Counted from the stretch's first letter, positions 40,747 to 51,295 are shown. The stretch: 64,000 nucleotides of DNA from Bacteroidota bacterium (GCA_947449315.1 CANFRC010000004.1:124001-188000), one strand, 5' to 3'. Made by a program: numbers and translations. The notes: generated by a model not told the origin, from the sequence alone.

Positions 40747-41727
40747 TCACAAACTAAATATGACTTCAAAAATGCTTCCGTTCGGATGATTATTTTTTAC
40801 GCAAATGGTTCCGTTATGTTGTTCAACTAGATAATTCACAATGTATAAACCCAATCCAGTCCCTTTTGTATTTCGCGTTTCTTCATTTCCTACACGATAG
40901 AATTTTTGGAAAATGCGAACCTTTTCTGTGTCTAAAATTCCTGCACCTTCATCTGCAACACATAAAATTATTTGCTCCTTTCCTTTTCTTAAACTTACTG
41001 TGATCTTTGAATTATCTGGGGAATATTTTACAGCATTTTCAACTAAATTTAAAACGATGGAAGGGAAGCTTGTTCTGTCAATAGGCATAAAAATAGCTGG
41101 ATCGATATTCAATTCTAATTTTTGTTTATAGTTGAAAGATGAAATGGTTTGATTTAAACCTTCTCTTAGATAATCTGATAGATTGCAATTTTCTTTATGA
41201 ATGTTGAAAACACTGTTTTCAATTTTTGCAGCTAACAAAATGTTTTCTACTAAATTATTCAGGCGGTCAGTATCTGAAATAGCATTCGAAATGATCTCTT
41301 TCTGCTTGTTTCTGTCGAGTTCATGTTTTTGCAATGTTTGCAACTGCAATTTGGTAGATGCAATGGGTGATTTCAATTCATGTGTAACAGAAAGCAAAAA
41401 GTTTTTTTGCTGCTGAGCAAGCGCTGTTTCTTTTTTAAAAGTTTTCCTGATCTGATAGATTCCTATTAAAAGAATTGCAATAAATACACTTCCTTCTCCG
41501 GCAATCATGATCCAACGCGCATGCAGTTTTGCATTTAGTTCATTTCCGCTCTTCACAATATCATTCAGCGATTCTCCATTTAGAACATTGATCTGTGATT
41601 TCAAGTAAGAGATCTCATTGTATTGTTGGATCATGGAATAACTCCACCAGACAAACTGAACCAGCACATAGGCTACTAAAATGTAGAACCAGAATAGTGG
41701 TTTTGATTTTTTAGGTGTGGAATTCAT
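40747..41727 (-). CDS. Sensor histidine kinase
   Basis: Two TM segments; H-box SVTHELKSPIAS, N-box NLVENAVKYS, ADEGAGI, GTGLGLYIV. Confidence 0.94.
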   Translation of the reverse strand: MNSTPKKSKPLFWFYILVAYVLVQFVWWSYSMIQQYNEISYLKSQINVLNGESLNDIVKSGNELNAKLHARWIMIAGEGSVFIAILLIGIYQIRKTFKKETALAQQQKNFLLSVTHELKSPIASTKLQLQTLQKHELDRNKQKEIISNAISDTDRLNNLVENILLAAKIENSVFNIHKENCNLSDYLREGLNQTISSFNYKQKLELNIDPAIFMPIDRTSFPSIVLNLVENAVKYSPDNSKITVSLRKGKEQIILCVADEGAGILDTEKVRIFQKFYRVGNEETRNTKGTGLGLYIVNYLVEQHNGTICVKNNHPNGSIFEVIFSL

Positions 41728-41842
41728 ACTGCTAAGGTAATAAAAAAGGCTGTCTTTAAATCAGATTGCCTTTTGAACATTATGTTAAATAAAGTTAACC
41801 CAGTATTTTTGTGTTCCAAAAAATATTAATTTTGCTTCACAA

Positions 41843-42217
41843 ATGAAAGCGAAATTATATTTTATCCTTTTCTTAGGGATGCTTTTTTTGCATCCGGGTC
41901 ATTTGCTTGCTTCAATTGCAAGGCAAGGGTCTTCTTTTTGCTCCTCCTTTCAAAAAGTTCAGCTAGAGAAGGCAATTGTTTCGGATGATTCACAAAATCT
42001 AAATATATTTTTTGATGCTGATTTAGACCTTGATGACGATGATGATGTGTCATTTTCTACAAGAAAAAAAATATCTTTTGAAAATGTTTCTTCTTTAAAT
42101 ATTTCTCAACCTTCTAGCCGTTTTTGCATTAGTTTATCTGATGAACGTCGCTCTTACAGGTATTTTTATCACTTATCCTCTTCTCATTTTATTTCCCTGA
42201 GTTCATTAAGACTTTGA
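41843..42217 (+). CDS. Hypothetical secreted Asp-rich small protein
   Basis: Signal peptide; DADLDLDDDDDVSF; upstream of RND operon. Confidence 0.5.
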   Translation: MKAKLYFILFLGMLFLHPGHLLASIARQGSSFCSSFQKVQLEKAIVSDDSQNLNIFFDADLDLDDDDDVSFSTRKKISFENVSSLNISQPSSRFCISLSDERRSYRYFYHLSSSHFISLSSLRL

Positions 42218-42304
42218 TTTGTCTTAAGTAATTTTGTTTGGAAACAACTCGTTTCCATTCCAACTTCGATTAATTAACATTTCGTTTTAAAATTTTATAG
42301 ATCA

Positions 42305-43393
42305 ATGAACAAATCATCATTGGTAATAAGCATATGTTCTGTAATATGTTTTACCGCCTGCAATTCAAAAGTAGAAGAAAATAAAGAAGAAGGTCAGGGG
42401 AAGTATACCACAACAAGTCCGATTGTAATGGACACTGTCGTTACAAAGGAGTATGTTGCGCAAATCCAATCCCTTCAGAATATTGAAATCCGCGCAAAAG
42501 TGGATGGATATGTTGAATCCATTAACGTTGACGAAGGGCAGCATGTAAATGCAGGTCAGCTTCTGTTTACCATCAGGCCGAAGGAGTACGAGGCTGAATT
42601 GGCTAAAGCAAAAGCAGAAGCAAGAACTGCAGAACTCGAAGTGCAAAATACCAAAATGCTGGCTGATAAGAACATTGTTTCTCAAACCGAACTGGCAATG
42701 GCTCAGGCAAAGCTCGACCAAGCAAAAGCAGAACAAGCCATAGCTGAATTGCATCTTTCCTATACTGAAGTGAAGGCGCCATTTGAAGGTGTGATCGACA
42801 GAATCCATTTTAAAGTAGGAAGTCTGATTGATACCGGTTCACTATTAACATCACTTTCAAATAATAAAGACATGTATGCCTATTTCAATGTATCGGAAGT
42901 GGAATACCTGGATTACAAATCTCGTGCAAACAACGGAGAGAAAACAGCTGCCACATTGATTCTTGCGAATAACGAAGAACATAAATATATAGGAGAAGTT
43001 GAAACAATTGAAGGCGAATTCGACAACTCCACCGGGAACATCGCTTTCAGAGCGAAATTCCCAAATCCCGATTTGTTGCTAAAACATGGGGAAACAGGAA
43101 GAGTGCGGTTGACCATCCCGCTGAAAAATGCTGTAATCATACCTCAGAAAGCTACGTTTGAAATTCAGGACAAGATTTATGTTTACGTTGTTGATCAAAA
43201 CAATATTGTGAAATCTAAAAACATTACAATCAAGCAAAGAATATCCAACCTGTATGTTATCCAAAGCGGTCTTGATGCAAAAGATAAGATTCTTCTGGAA
43301 GGAATTCAAAGTGTGAAGGATGATGATACGGTACAAACAACATTTGTTCCGGCACCTGAGATCATCAAAAATTTACAGTTAATTAAACAATAG
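42305..43393 (+). CDS. RND efflux periplasmic adaptor (AcrA-like)
   Basis: Lipobox-like FTACNS; IRAKVDGYVESINVDEGQHVNAGQLLFTI; next to AcrB-like gene. Confidence 0.94.
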   Translation: MNKSSLVISICSVICFTACNSKVEENKEEGQGKYTTTSPIVMDTVVTKEYVAQIQSLQNIEIRAKVDGYVESINVDEGQHVNAGQLLFTIRPKEYEAELAKAKAEARTAELEVQNTKMLADKNIVSQTELAMAQAKLDQAKAEQAIAELHLSYTEVKAPFEGVIDRIHFKVGSLIDTGSLLTSLSNNKDMYAYFNVSEVEYLDYKSRANNGEKTAATLILANNEEHKYIGEVETIEGEFDNSTGNIAFRAKFPNPDLLLKHGETGRVRLTIPLKNAVIIPQKATFEIQDKIYVYVVDQNNIVKSKNITIKQRISNLYVIQSGLDAKDKILLEGIQSVKDDDTVQTTFVPAPEIIKNLQLIKQ

Positions 43394-43420
43394 GAATTTC
43401 ATTTATATAAAATAGAAATC

Positions 43421-46400
43421 ATGTTCAATAAATTTATACACAGGCCTGTTCTGTCTATTGTGATCTCACTTATCATTCTCTTGCTGGGAGCGATCGCGAT
43501 GGTGCAATTGCCTGTAACCCAATTTCCTTCTATTTCTCCTCCTAAAGTAAATATTACAGCCGATTATCCCGGAGCAAACGGGGAGTTGATGATTAAGTCA
43601 GTTGTAATTCCTTTGGAACGTGCCATTAATGGTGTTCCTGGTGTGAAATATATTGATTCGGATGCCGGAAATGATGGTGAATGTTCTATCTCTATTGTTT
43701 TTGAATTAGGTACAGATCCGAACATTGCTTCGGTGAGTGTGCAGAACCGTGTAGCCAGCGTAGTAAACAAACTTCCGCCAATTGTTGTGCGCGAAGGTGT
43801 AAAGATTACACGTGAAGAATCAAACATGTTAATGTATATCAATTTATCAAGTAAGGATTCTACTCTTGATGATAAGTTTCTATACAATTTCGCGGATATC
43901 AATATCCTTTCGGAATTAAAAAAAGTGGACGGTGTTGGTTTTGCCGACATTCTTGGAAATAGAGAGTATTCCATGAGGATCTGGCTGAAGCCTGATAAAA
44001 TGCTTGCATACAAAATTTCTGCGGATGAAATTCTTACTGCGTTAAATGAGCAAAGTCTGGAAGCTTCGCCCGGTAAAACAGGTGAGAGTTCTGGAAAAAG
44101 ATCTCAGGCATTTGAATATGTTTTAAAATATCCAGGACGTTTTACAACAAAAGAAGGATACGAGAATATTATTTTGAAATCGAATCCGGATGGACAATTG
44201 CTGAAACTAAAAGATGTAGCAGAAGTTGAATTCGGAAGTTCCTATTATGATTTGTATTCAAAGTTGAATGGAAAAACTTCCGCGGCAATCATGATCAAGC
44301 AATCGTATGGAAGTAATGCTAGTCTTGTTATTAAGAATATAAAGCAAAGAATGGAGGAGATTAAAGCTGCATCTTTTCCCAAAGGAATGGATTATGAGAT
44401 TGGATACGATGTATCAAAATTTCTTGATGCATCTATCGAGAAAGTGCTTCATACATTGGCAGAAGCATTCCTTCTTGTTGGTCTTGTTGTGTTTATATTC
44501 CTTGGAGATTGGCGCTCCACTTTGATTCCAGCAATTGCGGTACCCGTATCACTCGTGGGAACATTTCTTTTCATGCAATTGTTCGGGATTACTATTAACC
44601 TGATTACCCTTTTTGCATTGGTGCTTGCCATCGGTATTGTGGTCGATAATGCCATTGTTGTTGTGGAAGCAGTTCACGCAAAAATGGAACTCGAACATTT
44701 GAATCCTAAACAAGCAACGGAAAAAGCAATGTCGGAGATTAGCGGTGCCATCATTGCCATCACCCTGGTAATGGCGGCAGTATTTATCCCGGTTGCATTT
44801 ATGTCGGGACCAGTTGGAATTTTTTACCGACAGTTTTCCATTACAATGGCAACATCTATTGTGTTGTCGGGAGTTATCGCATTGACATTAACACCTGCGT
44901 TGTGCGCCATCATGTTAAAGAACACTCATGGAATAGAAAAGAAAAAGAATTTGCTAAATAGTTTTCTGAATGGATTCAACAATTGGTTCAACCGCGTTAA
45001 TGGCAGATATAAAGGGATTCTCGGAAAAATTGTGAACCGCAGAGTTGTTACTTTTTTGACATTGGTTGCATTTTGTGTCGGCACATGGGGCTTGAACAGA
45101 AAGCTTCCTGCAGGATTTATTCCAAGTGAGGATCAGGGTATTTTTTATGCAATCATCCTTACACCTCCCGGATCCACTTTGGAACGAACAGATGAAATAA
45201 GTTCAAAAATCGGAAAGATTGCACAATCAATTGATGGTGTGCAATCGGTTTCTGCACTTGCAGGTTTCGAGATTTTATCGGAAGGTACCGGATCTAATAC
45301 AGGGACGTGCTTGATCAACCTAAAACCATGGGATGAACGAAAACATTCTGCAAAAGAAATTATGCAGGAGCTCGAAGAAAAAACGAAAGATATCAAAGGT
45401 GCAACGATTGAGTTTTTTCCTCCGCCTGCTGTTCCCGGTTATGGTGCTGCCGGTGGTTTTGAAGGCCGTTTGGTAGATAGAGCCGGGTCTGGTGACTACA
45501 AAAAAATGGAGACAGTGAGTGCTGATTTTGTAAAAGAATTAAATAAGCGTAAAGAATTATCAAACGTTTTCTCCTTTTACAGCGCAAGTTATCCGCAGTA
45601 TGTTCTGAATATCGACAATGAAAAAGCGCAACAAAAAGGAGTTACAATTGATAATGCGCTCAACACTCTTTCTATACTTGTAGGAAGTGATTATGAAACA
45701 AGTTTCATCAAATATGACCGTCAGTATAAAGTAATGGTGCAAGCATTGCCACAATACAGGTCAATGCCGGAAGATATCTTGAAACTGTATGTGAAAAATA
45801 ATCGTGATGAAATGGTGCCGTATTCGGCATTCATGAAAATGGAAAAAGTAATGGGATTGTCTGAGATCACCAGACATAACCTTTTTAACTCTGCCGAAGT
45901 AAGTGGTGGGCCTGCAACTGGCTATAGTAGCGGTGCTGCATTGGCTGCTGTTACGGAAGTTGCAAAAAATAAATTACCGAAAGGTTTCGGGATAGACTGG
46001 GCTGGTATTTCCATTGATGAGGTGAGACAAGGGAATCAGGCAATTTATATTTTCCTTATATGTCTAGCCTTCGTATATCTGCTTTTAGCGGCTCAGTACG
46101 AAAGTTTCTTATTACCATTCCCGGTTATTCTTTCATTGCCAACAGGAATCTTCGGTGCCTTTTTCTTACTTACTTTATTAGGGTTGGAAAATAATATTTA
46201 TGCTCAAGTAGCAATGGTTATGCTTATAGGTTTATTAGGTAAGAATGCGGTATTGATTGTTGAGTTTGCAGTGCAGAAACACAAAGCAGGAAGCACCGTG
46301 CTGGAGGCAGCAATCGAAGGAGCATCTGTTCGCCTTCGCCCTATTTTAATGACATCTTTTGCATTTATCGCGGGATTAATTCCGCTTGTGATTGCAACAG

Positions 46401-46582
46401 GCCCTGGGGCTCTTGGTAATAGAACCATAGGTACTGCAGCTGCAGGAGGTATGTTGTTCGGGACCATATTCGGAGTTCTTATTATACCGGGACTATACTT
46501 CATTTTTGCAAGTATATCTGAAAAACATCTGTTAATTGAAGATGAAGAAGAAAATCCATTAACTGAAGAAATTGAAGAATAA
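43421..46582 (+). CDS. RND efflux inner-membrane transporter (AcrB/HAE1 family)
   Basis: 1053 aa; FIHRPVLSIVISLIILLLGAIAMVQLPVTQFPSISPP, LVLAIGIVVDNAIVVVE, VRLRPILMTSFAFIAGLIPL. Confidence 0.97.
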   Translation: MFNKFIHRPVLSIVISLIILLLGAIAMVQLPVTQFPSISPPKVNITADYPGANGELMIKSVVIPLERAINGVPGVKYIDSDAGNDGECSISIVFELGTDPNIASVSVQNRVASVVNKLPPIVVREGVKITREESNMLMYINLSSKDSTLDDKFLYNFADINILSELKKVDGVGFADILGNREYSMRIWLKPDKMLAYKISADEILTALNEQSLEASPGKTGESSGKRSQAFEYVLKYPGRFTTKEGYENIILKSNPDGQLLKLKDVAEVEFGSSYYDLYSKLNGKTSAAIMIKQSYGSNASLVIKNIKQRMEEIKAASFPKGMDYEIGYDVSKFLDASIEKVLHTLAEAFLLVGLVVFIFLGDWRSTLIPAIAVPVSLVGTFLFMQLFGITINLITLFALVLAIGIVVDNAIVVVEAVHAKMELEHLNPKQATEKAMSEISGAIIAITLVMAAVFIPVAFMSGPVGIFYRQFSITMATSIVLSGVIALTLTPALCAIMLKNTHGIEKKKNLLNSFLNGFNNWFNRVNGRYKGILGKIVNRRVVTFLTLVAFCVGTWGLNRKLPAGFIPSEDQGIFYAIILTPPGSTLERTDEISSKIGKIAQSIDGVQSVSALAGFEILSEGTGSNTGTCLINLKPWDERKHSAKEIMQELEEKTKDIKGATIEFFPPPAVPGYGAAGGFEGRLVDRAGSGDYKKMETVSADFVKELNKRKELSNVFSFYSASYPQYVLNIDNEKAQQKGVTIDNALNTLSILVGSDYETSFIKYDRQYKVMVQALPQYRSMPEDILKLYVKNNRDEMVPYSAFMKMEKVMGLSEITRHNLFNSAEVSGGPATGYSSGAALAAVTEVAKNKLPKGFGIDWAGISIDEVRQGNQAIYIFLICLAFVYLLLAAQYESFLLPFPVILSLPTGIFGAFFLLTLLGLENNIYAQVAMVMLIGLLGKNAVLIVEFAVQKHKAGSTVLEAAIEGASVRLRPILMTSFAFIAGLIPLVIATGPGALGNRTIGTAAAGGMLFGTIFGVLIIPGLYFIFASISEKHLLIEDEEENPLTEEIEE

Positions 46583-46583
46583 C

Positions 46584-48020
46584 ATGAAATTATTTATAAA
46601 AAATAAAAGCATAGCTGTTTTATTTATATGCATGGTTTATGCAAGTTGTAAAACAACAGCACCTGTCCTGTCTACTGACAGCAAAGGCTTGCCAAGATCA
46701 TTTAATACCACCAGTGATTCCAGCAGCAATACAGCAGATATCAAATGGAAAGATTTTTTTTCTGATAAGAATCTGATCGCACTTATAGATACCGCGCTGA
46801 AAAATAATTTGGATGTATTATCTACTTTACAAGATATTGAAATTGCGAAGTCAGATGTACGATTCAGAAAAGGACTGCTATTTCCGAATGTTACAGCAGG
46901 TGCCGGAGCTGGAGTAGAAAAGGTAGGACGCTATACCAGTGCAGGGGCAGGTGACGCTTCTACTGATATGACTCCAGGAAAAAGAGTTCCAGACAATCTT
47001 GGTGATTTTTATTTGGGCTTAAATACAACGTGGGAAGTAGATGTCTGGGGCAAACTCCGCAATGCCAAGAAAGCTGCTTTTTCAAGATATTTAGCTTCCG
47101 TGGAAGGAAAGAATTTTGTAGTGACCAATTTGGTTGCAGAAATTGCAAATACCTATTACGAATTACTTTCTCAGGACAGTGAATTGAAATATATCCGACA
47201 AACAATTCAGTTGCAGAAAAATGCATTGGAGATTGTTCGGATTCAAAAAGATGCAGCATTGGTTACCGAATTAGCTGTAAAACAATTTGAAGCTGAAGTC
47301 TACAATTCACAAAGCATGGAATACGATATTCAACAACAAGTTACAGAAAGTGAAAACAAGTTGAATTTTTTATTAGGAAGATATCCGCAACCGATTATTC
47401 GCGATACAGCAGTGTTCCAGGATCAATTGCCGGTATTGGTAAAAGCTGGAGTGCCATCTCAATTGTTGAAAAACCGTCCTGATATTAAGCAAGCTGAGTT
47501 GGAATTGTATGCAACTAAATGTGATGTAAAAGCTGCGCGTGCTGAATTTTATCCTTCGTTCGGAATAACAGGAGGACTTGGTTTTAATGCATTTAAACCA
47601 TCTTTCTTGTTTGTATCACCAGAATCTATCATTTATTCTATTGCTGGTGATCTGGTAGCACCATTGATAAACCGCTCAGCTATAAGAGCGGAATTCAACA
47701 GAGCCAAGGCTTATCAATTAAAAGCGATGTACGATTATCAAAAAGCGATTCTGAACGGTTATGTAGAAGTTTCAAATGAGATGTCTAACATCAATAATTT
47801 GCAACAAGCATATGATCAAAAGGCGAAAGCCGTGGATGCGTTGACGAAGGCGATAGATATTTCAAATGATCTTTTTAAGTCAGGTAAAGCAAATTATTTT
47901 GAAGTATTGATGACCCAACGCGAAGCATTAGATTCAAAGTTGGAGTTGATTGAAGCAAAGAAACATCAGTTTAATGCAGTAACAAATATTTATAAAGCTT
48001 TAGGCGGTGGATGGAAATAG
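46584..48020 (+). CDS. RND efflux outer-membrane lipoprotein (OprM/NodT family)
   Basis: Lipobox-like YASCKTT; WEVDVWGKLRNAKKAA, LLKNRPDIKQAELEL, YPSFGITGGLG. Confidence 0.94.
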   Translation: MKLFIKNKSIAVLFICMVYASCKTTAPVLSTDSKGLPRSFNTTSDSSSNTADIKWKDFFSDKNLIALIDTALKNNLDVLSTLQDIEIAKSDVRFRKGLLFPNVTAGAGAGVEKVGRYTSAGAGDASTDMTPGKRVPDNLGDFYLGLNTTWEVDVWGKLRNAKKAAFSRYLASVEGKNFVVTNLVAEIANTYYELLSQDSELKYIRQTIQLQKNALEIVRIQKDAALVTELAVKQFEAEVYNSQSMEYDIQQQVTESENKLNFLLGRYPQPIIRDTAVFQDQLPVLVKAGVPSQLLKNRPDIKQAELELYATKCDVKAARAEFYPSFGITGGLGFNAFKPSFLFVSPESIIYSIAGDLVAPLINRSAIRAEFNRAKAYQLKAMYDYQKAILNGYVEVSNEMSNINNLQQAYDQKAKAVDALTKAIDISNDLFKSGKANYFEVLMTQREALDSKLELIEAKKHQFNAVTNIYKALGGGWK

Positions 48021-48040
48021 TGATTGTTCCTTGAAGAGCA

Positions 48041-48071
48041 ACAAAAAAGCCCTTGAATATCAAGGGCTTTA
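48041..48071 (-). terminator. Intrinsic terminator downstream of tRNA-Phe
   Basis: AAAGCCCTTG (48046-48055) / CAAGGGCTTT (48061-48070); minus-strand U-tract from A-run 48043-48048. Confidence 0.75.
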
Positions 48072-48084
48072 GTGTTTGAGGGTG

Positions 48085-48157
48085 TGGTGCCCACTGGGAT
48101 CGAACCAGTGACACAAGGATTTTCAGTCCTTTGCTCTACCAACTGAGCTAGGGCACC
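48085..48157 (-). tRNA. tRNA-Phe (anticodon GAA)
   Basis: GGTGCCCTAGCTCAGTTGGTAGAGCAAAGGACTGAAAATCCTTGTGTCACTGGTTCGATCCCAGTGGGCACCA folds as a complete cloverleaf; CCA not encoded. Confidence 0.97.
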
Positions 48158-48323
48158 CTCCGTAATTGGACGGCAAATGTATGAATATATTTAAAAAAAA
48201 AAAATTTTTAGCAAGAATAGTTTAAACTAAATAGAATGAAAGAAGATTAAAATAATATTTGGGACGGAATGCAAAGATTATTTTTAGTTTGTTTAGTTCT
48301 TACACTTTGTTGTATGTCCCAAA

Positions 48324-48351
48324 AGCGTCTCGCAATAAAATGCGGGGCGCT
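48324..48351 (+). other. Strong hairpin upstream of the DUF2490 gene
   Basis: AGCGTCTCGCA / TGCGGGGCGCT (11 bp, two G-U pairs), loop ATAAAA, no T-tract. Confidence 0.7.
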
Positions 48352-48370
48352 ATTATGAAAATAGGAAAAC

Positions 48371-49051
48371 ATGAAAGCGAAAATAATTTTTCTTTTTTTG
48401 TCTATTTCATTTATTAATGAAATCTCTTTTGCTCAAATCAACGATGCTCAACTTTGGGAAAATATAAACGTTGAAAAAAATATTACTTCTAAACTCGCTG
48501 CACGATTAAATCAGGAAGGACGGATCACTGAAAATCTCAGTCGTCCTAGCTTTAACTATTTTGATCTTGGAGTAAATTATAAAATCACGAAACACATACA
48601 TGCTACTTTGGCTTATGTTTGGGTTGAAAAAAGACAACTCGATGATTCCTGGAGTACCCGTCATCAGGCCTATGCTGCGTTCTCTTTCCGTAAAAAATTA
48701 AAAGGCTTTTTATTAAGCGACAGGCAAATGTTTTTATGGCAGGTAAAAGATATTTTCTCCAGTGCTTATGGCCATATTGCGGATTATTATTTAAGAAATA
48801 AAGTAACTATTAGATGGGATAAGACCTTTAGATTTCAACCATATGTGGCATCTGAACTGTATTATAGAACATACGGCCCGAATGATAATTGGCAGTTTCA
48901 TTTTAACCGCGTCAGATATTTTGCAGGTGTTTTTTATCACCCCAATTTAATAAATGAGTTTGAGGCTTATTATTTGATTGAGCATCATTTTAATATCAAT
49001 AACCCTCCTACCAATTGGGTAATAGGTTTAGGATATACACATACTTTTTAA
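48371..49051 (+). CDS. DUF2490-like outer-membrane protein
   Basis: Signal peptide; INDAQLWENINVEKNITSKLAARLNQEGRI; barrel-like repeats. Confidence 0.8.
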   Translation: MKAKIIFLFLSISFINEISFAQINDAQLWENINVEKNITSKLAARLNQEGRITENLSRPSFNYFDLGVNYKITKHIHATLAYVWVEKRQLDDSWSTRHQAYAAFSFRKKLKGFLLSDRQMFLWQVKDIFSSAYGHIADYYLRNKVTIRWDKTFRFQPYVASELYYRTYGPNDNWQFHFNRVRYFAGVFYHPNLINEFEAYYLIEHHFNINNPPTNWVIGLGYTHTF

Positions 49052-49094
49052 GGTTTCTTTTTTATGTGTATTTTTACTCTCAAATCTAGATATT

Positions 49095-49832
49095 TTGAAT
49101 TTAGTACTTGACATTGGAAATACGCGAATAAAGGCTGCTCTGTTTGAACGAGATGTCTTAAAAGAAACAGGTGTGTTCGATTCTGTAAATAGCTTTCATG
49201 CATCAGCCCTATTTGATAAACACGCTGTTGCTCATTGCATCATCGGTTCAGTTGTTAATGAGATGGAGTCTTTCATCATGTCACTTCAAAAAAAATGTCC
49301 TGTTTTGGTTTTCTCTTCCGACACTCCAACTCCTTTAAAAAATCTTTATCGGTCAGCTCATACACTCGGCAGCGACCGACTTGCAGCTGCTGTGGGAGGC
49401 AATACACTATTTCCAAATGAACATGTATTAGTGATTGATGCAGGAACTTGCATCAAATACAATTTTGTTAATTCAAAAAACGAATATATAGGTGGCGCCA
49501 TCGCTCCGGGCTTAGAGATGCGATTGAAGGCGTTACACACGTTTACTTCCCGTTTACCGTTATTAAAAGTCGATGAAGACTATAACACATTGGTTGGTAC
49601 AAATTCAGTTGAAAGTATTCTTTCTGGCGCCCAGGGAGGTGCTGTGGCAGAAATGGAAGGATGTATAGCGCTTTACAGACAACAATATCCCGATATTAAA
49701 GTGGTAATTACAGGTGGAGATGTTAATTTTTTTGAGAAACGGTTAAAAAACAGCATCTTTGCAGACGAATATTTAATACTCAAAGGATTAAATATTATTT
49801 TGGAATATAATTTAAAAGTATCAAAGGAATAA
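49095..49832 (+). CDS. coaX: Type III pantothenate kinase
   Basis: LVLDIGNTRIKAALFE, LGSDRLAAAVGG, VIDAGTCIKYNFV, GGAIAPGLEMRLKALHTFTSRLP. Confidence 0.95.
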   Translation: MNLVLDIGNTRIKAALFERDVLKETGVFDSVNSFHASALFDKHAVAHCIIGSVVNEMESFIMSLQKKCPVLVFSSDTPTPLKNLYRSAHTLGSDRLAAAVGGNTLFPNEHVLVIDAGTCIKYNFVNSKNEYIGGAIAPGLEMRLKALHTFTSRLPLLKVDEDYNTLVGTNSVESILSGAQGGAVAEMEGCIALYRQQYPDIKVVITGGDVNFFEKRLKNSIFADEYLILKGLNIILEYNLKVSKE

Positions 49833-49840
49833 GTTTACAT

Positions 49841-51295
49841 ATGATAGGTATCAAAATAGCTGGTAAATCAAGATCAATTCTGCTTGCACTCCTTGTATTT
49901 AATTTTTTGTTTTTAATTTGTACTACTGCTTTTGCTCAGCAATCTACCAGTTCTCCTTATTCCCGATACGGAATAGGAGATGTTGCCGGTAAGGGTTATT
50001 CCCAAGGCTTTGCAATGGGAGGAACGAATATCGCCATGCAAAACGATTCAACTCCTTTGTTTTTTATTAATTATGGCAATCCTGCGTCCTATTCGAGTTT
50101 GCGATTAACAACAGCTGAATTAGGAGCAAATTTTAACCGGGTGAGATTAGAAAGTGCATCCGCAAAAAAAACGATCAACAATGCTTCTCTTGCATTTATT
50201 TCGCTGGCTTTTCCTATAAAAAAATGGTGGGGAGCAAGTATAGGAATAATCCCATACAGTTCAGTTGGCTATAAGGTTTCTGATAATGAGGTACTCCCAA
50301 ATATCGGGAGTGTTAATTTTTTGTATCAAGGTAGCGGTGGAATTAACCAAGTGTATTTTGGAAACGGCATAAAGCCTTTTAATAATCTAGCGCATCTTTT
50401 TTTCGGGTCGAACAGATATCAACGATTAACATCAGAAAATAAGCAAGCAGCGATTTCACATATCATGAAACGAAAAAAAGCTGCACAAGGGCTTTCTATT
50501 GGTGCAAATGCTTCTTATCTTTTTGGAACATTTGAAAACACTAGAAGGTCCATATTTCCCGCAGCTGCTTTTGCTTTTAATACGCGCACAGGAACAACCA
50601 CTCAGGTGAACGGTTTTTATTTTGATTATGGAATGCAGTATGCAATGACAATAGATTCTGTTAGACACCGTGATTTGAAGAAAGATGTAAAGATCATCTT
50701 TGGAGCAACGATGGCTGCTCAAACAAATGTTTCAACTAAAATAGATAGTCTTTCTTATTCCTACTTTACAAATTCTCTTGGCTACGAAATAGTAAAAGAC
50801 ACCATTGAAAATATTCATGACGTAAAAGGGAATATGACCTTGCCTTTAACGTTCGGTTTTGGATTAGCTATTAAAAAAGGCGGTTGGTTAGTTGCAGCCG
50901 ATTATTCCGTTCAAAATTGGAGTCAATACAAAGTGTTCAATCAAACACAAGGTTTGAAGAACAGCATGCGAATTTCATTAGGCGCGCAGTTTATACCGAG
51001 CTCTAAAGTGAATGCGCATTATTTTGAACGTGTGAATTACCGAATGGGCCTACGTTATGCACAAACAGCCCTCGAATTAAAAAACACCCCCCTTGTTGAA
51101 TATGGCTTGAGTGCAGGTCTTGGTTTTCCAGTAGGAAGAAATTTTATTTTACGGAATTTCTCCATGGTAAATATAGGTTTGGAGTTTGGACAAAGAGGCA
51201 CAACAAAGTTAGGTCTCATAAAAGAGAATTTCTTCAAAGCTACGATTGGATTTACAATTAATGACCTTTGGTTTCAGAAACCGAAAATTGATTAA
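49841..51295 (+). CDS. Outer-membrane beta-barrel protein
   Basis: Signal peptide; SSPYSRYGIGDV...MGGTNIAMQNDSTPLFFINYGNPASYSSL. Confidence 0.8.
   Translation: MIGIKIAGKSRSILLALLVFNFLFLICTTAFAQQSTSSPYSRYGIGDVAGKGYSQGFAMGGTNIAMQNDSTPLFFINYGNPASYSSLRLTTAELGANFNRVRLESASAKKTINNASLAFISLAFPIKKWWGASIGIIPYSSVGYKVSDNEVLPNIGSVNFLYQGSGGINQVYFGNGIKPFNNLAHLFFGSNRYQRLTSENKQAAISHIMKRKKAAQGLSIGANASYLFGTFENTRRSIFPAAAFAFNTRTGTTTQVNGFYFDYGMQYAMTIDSVRHRDLKKDVKIIFGATMAAQTNVSTKIDSLSYSYFTNSLGYEIVKDTIENIHDVKGNMTLPLTFGFGLAIKKGGWLVAADYSVQNWSQYKVFNQTQGLKNSMRISLGAQFIPSSKVNAHYFERVNYRMGLRYAQTALELKNTPLVEYGLSAGLGFPVGRNFILRNFSMVNIGLEFGQRGTTKLGLIKENFFKATIGFTINDLWFQKPKID

Noticed and set aside
42365-46503. Antisense ORFs of up to 149 aa within the RND operon
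   Set aside because: Shadow ORFs opposite strongly coding sequence; low-complexity or Cys/Phe/Ser-rich translations with no family resemblance.
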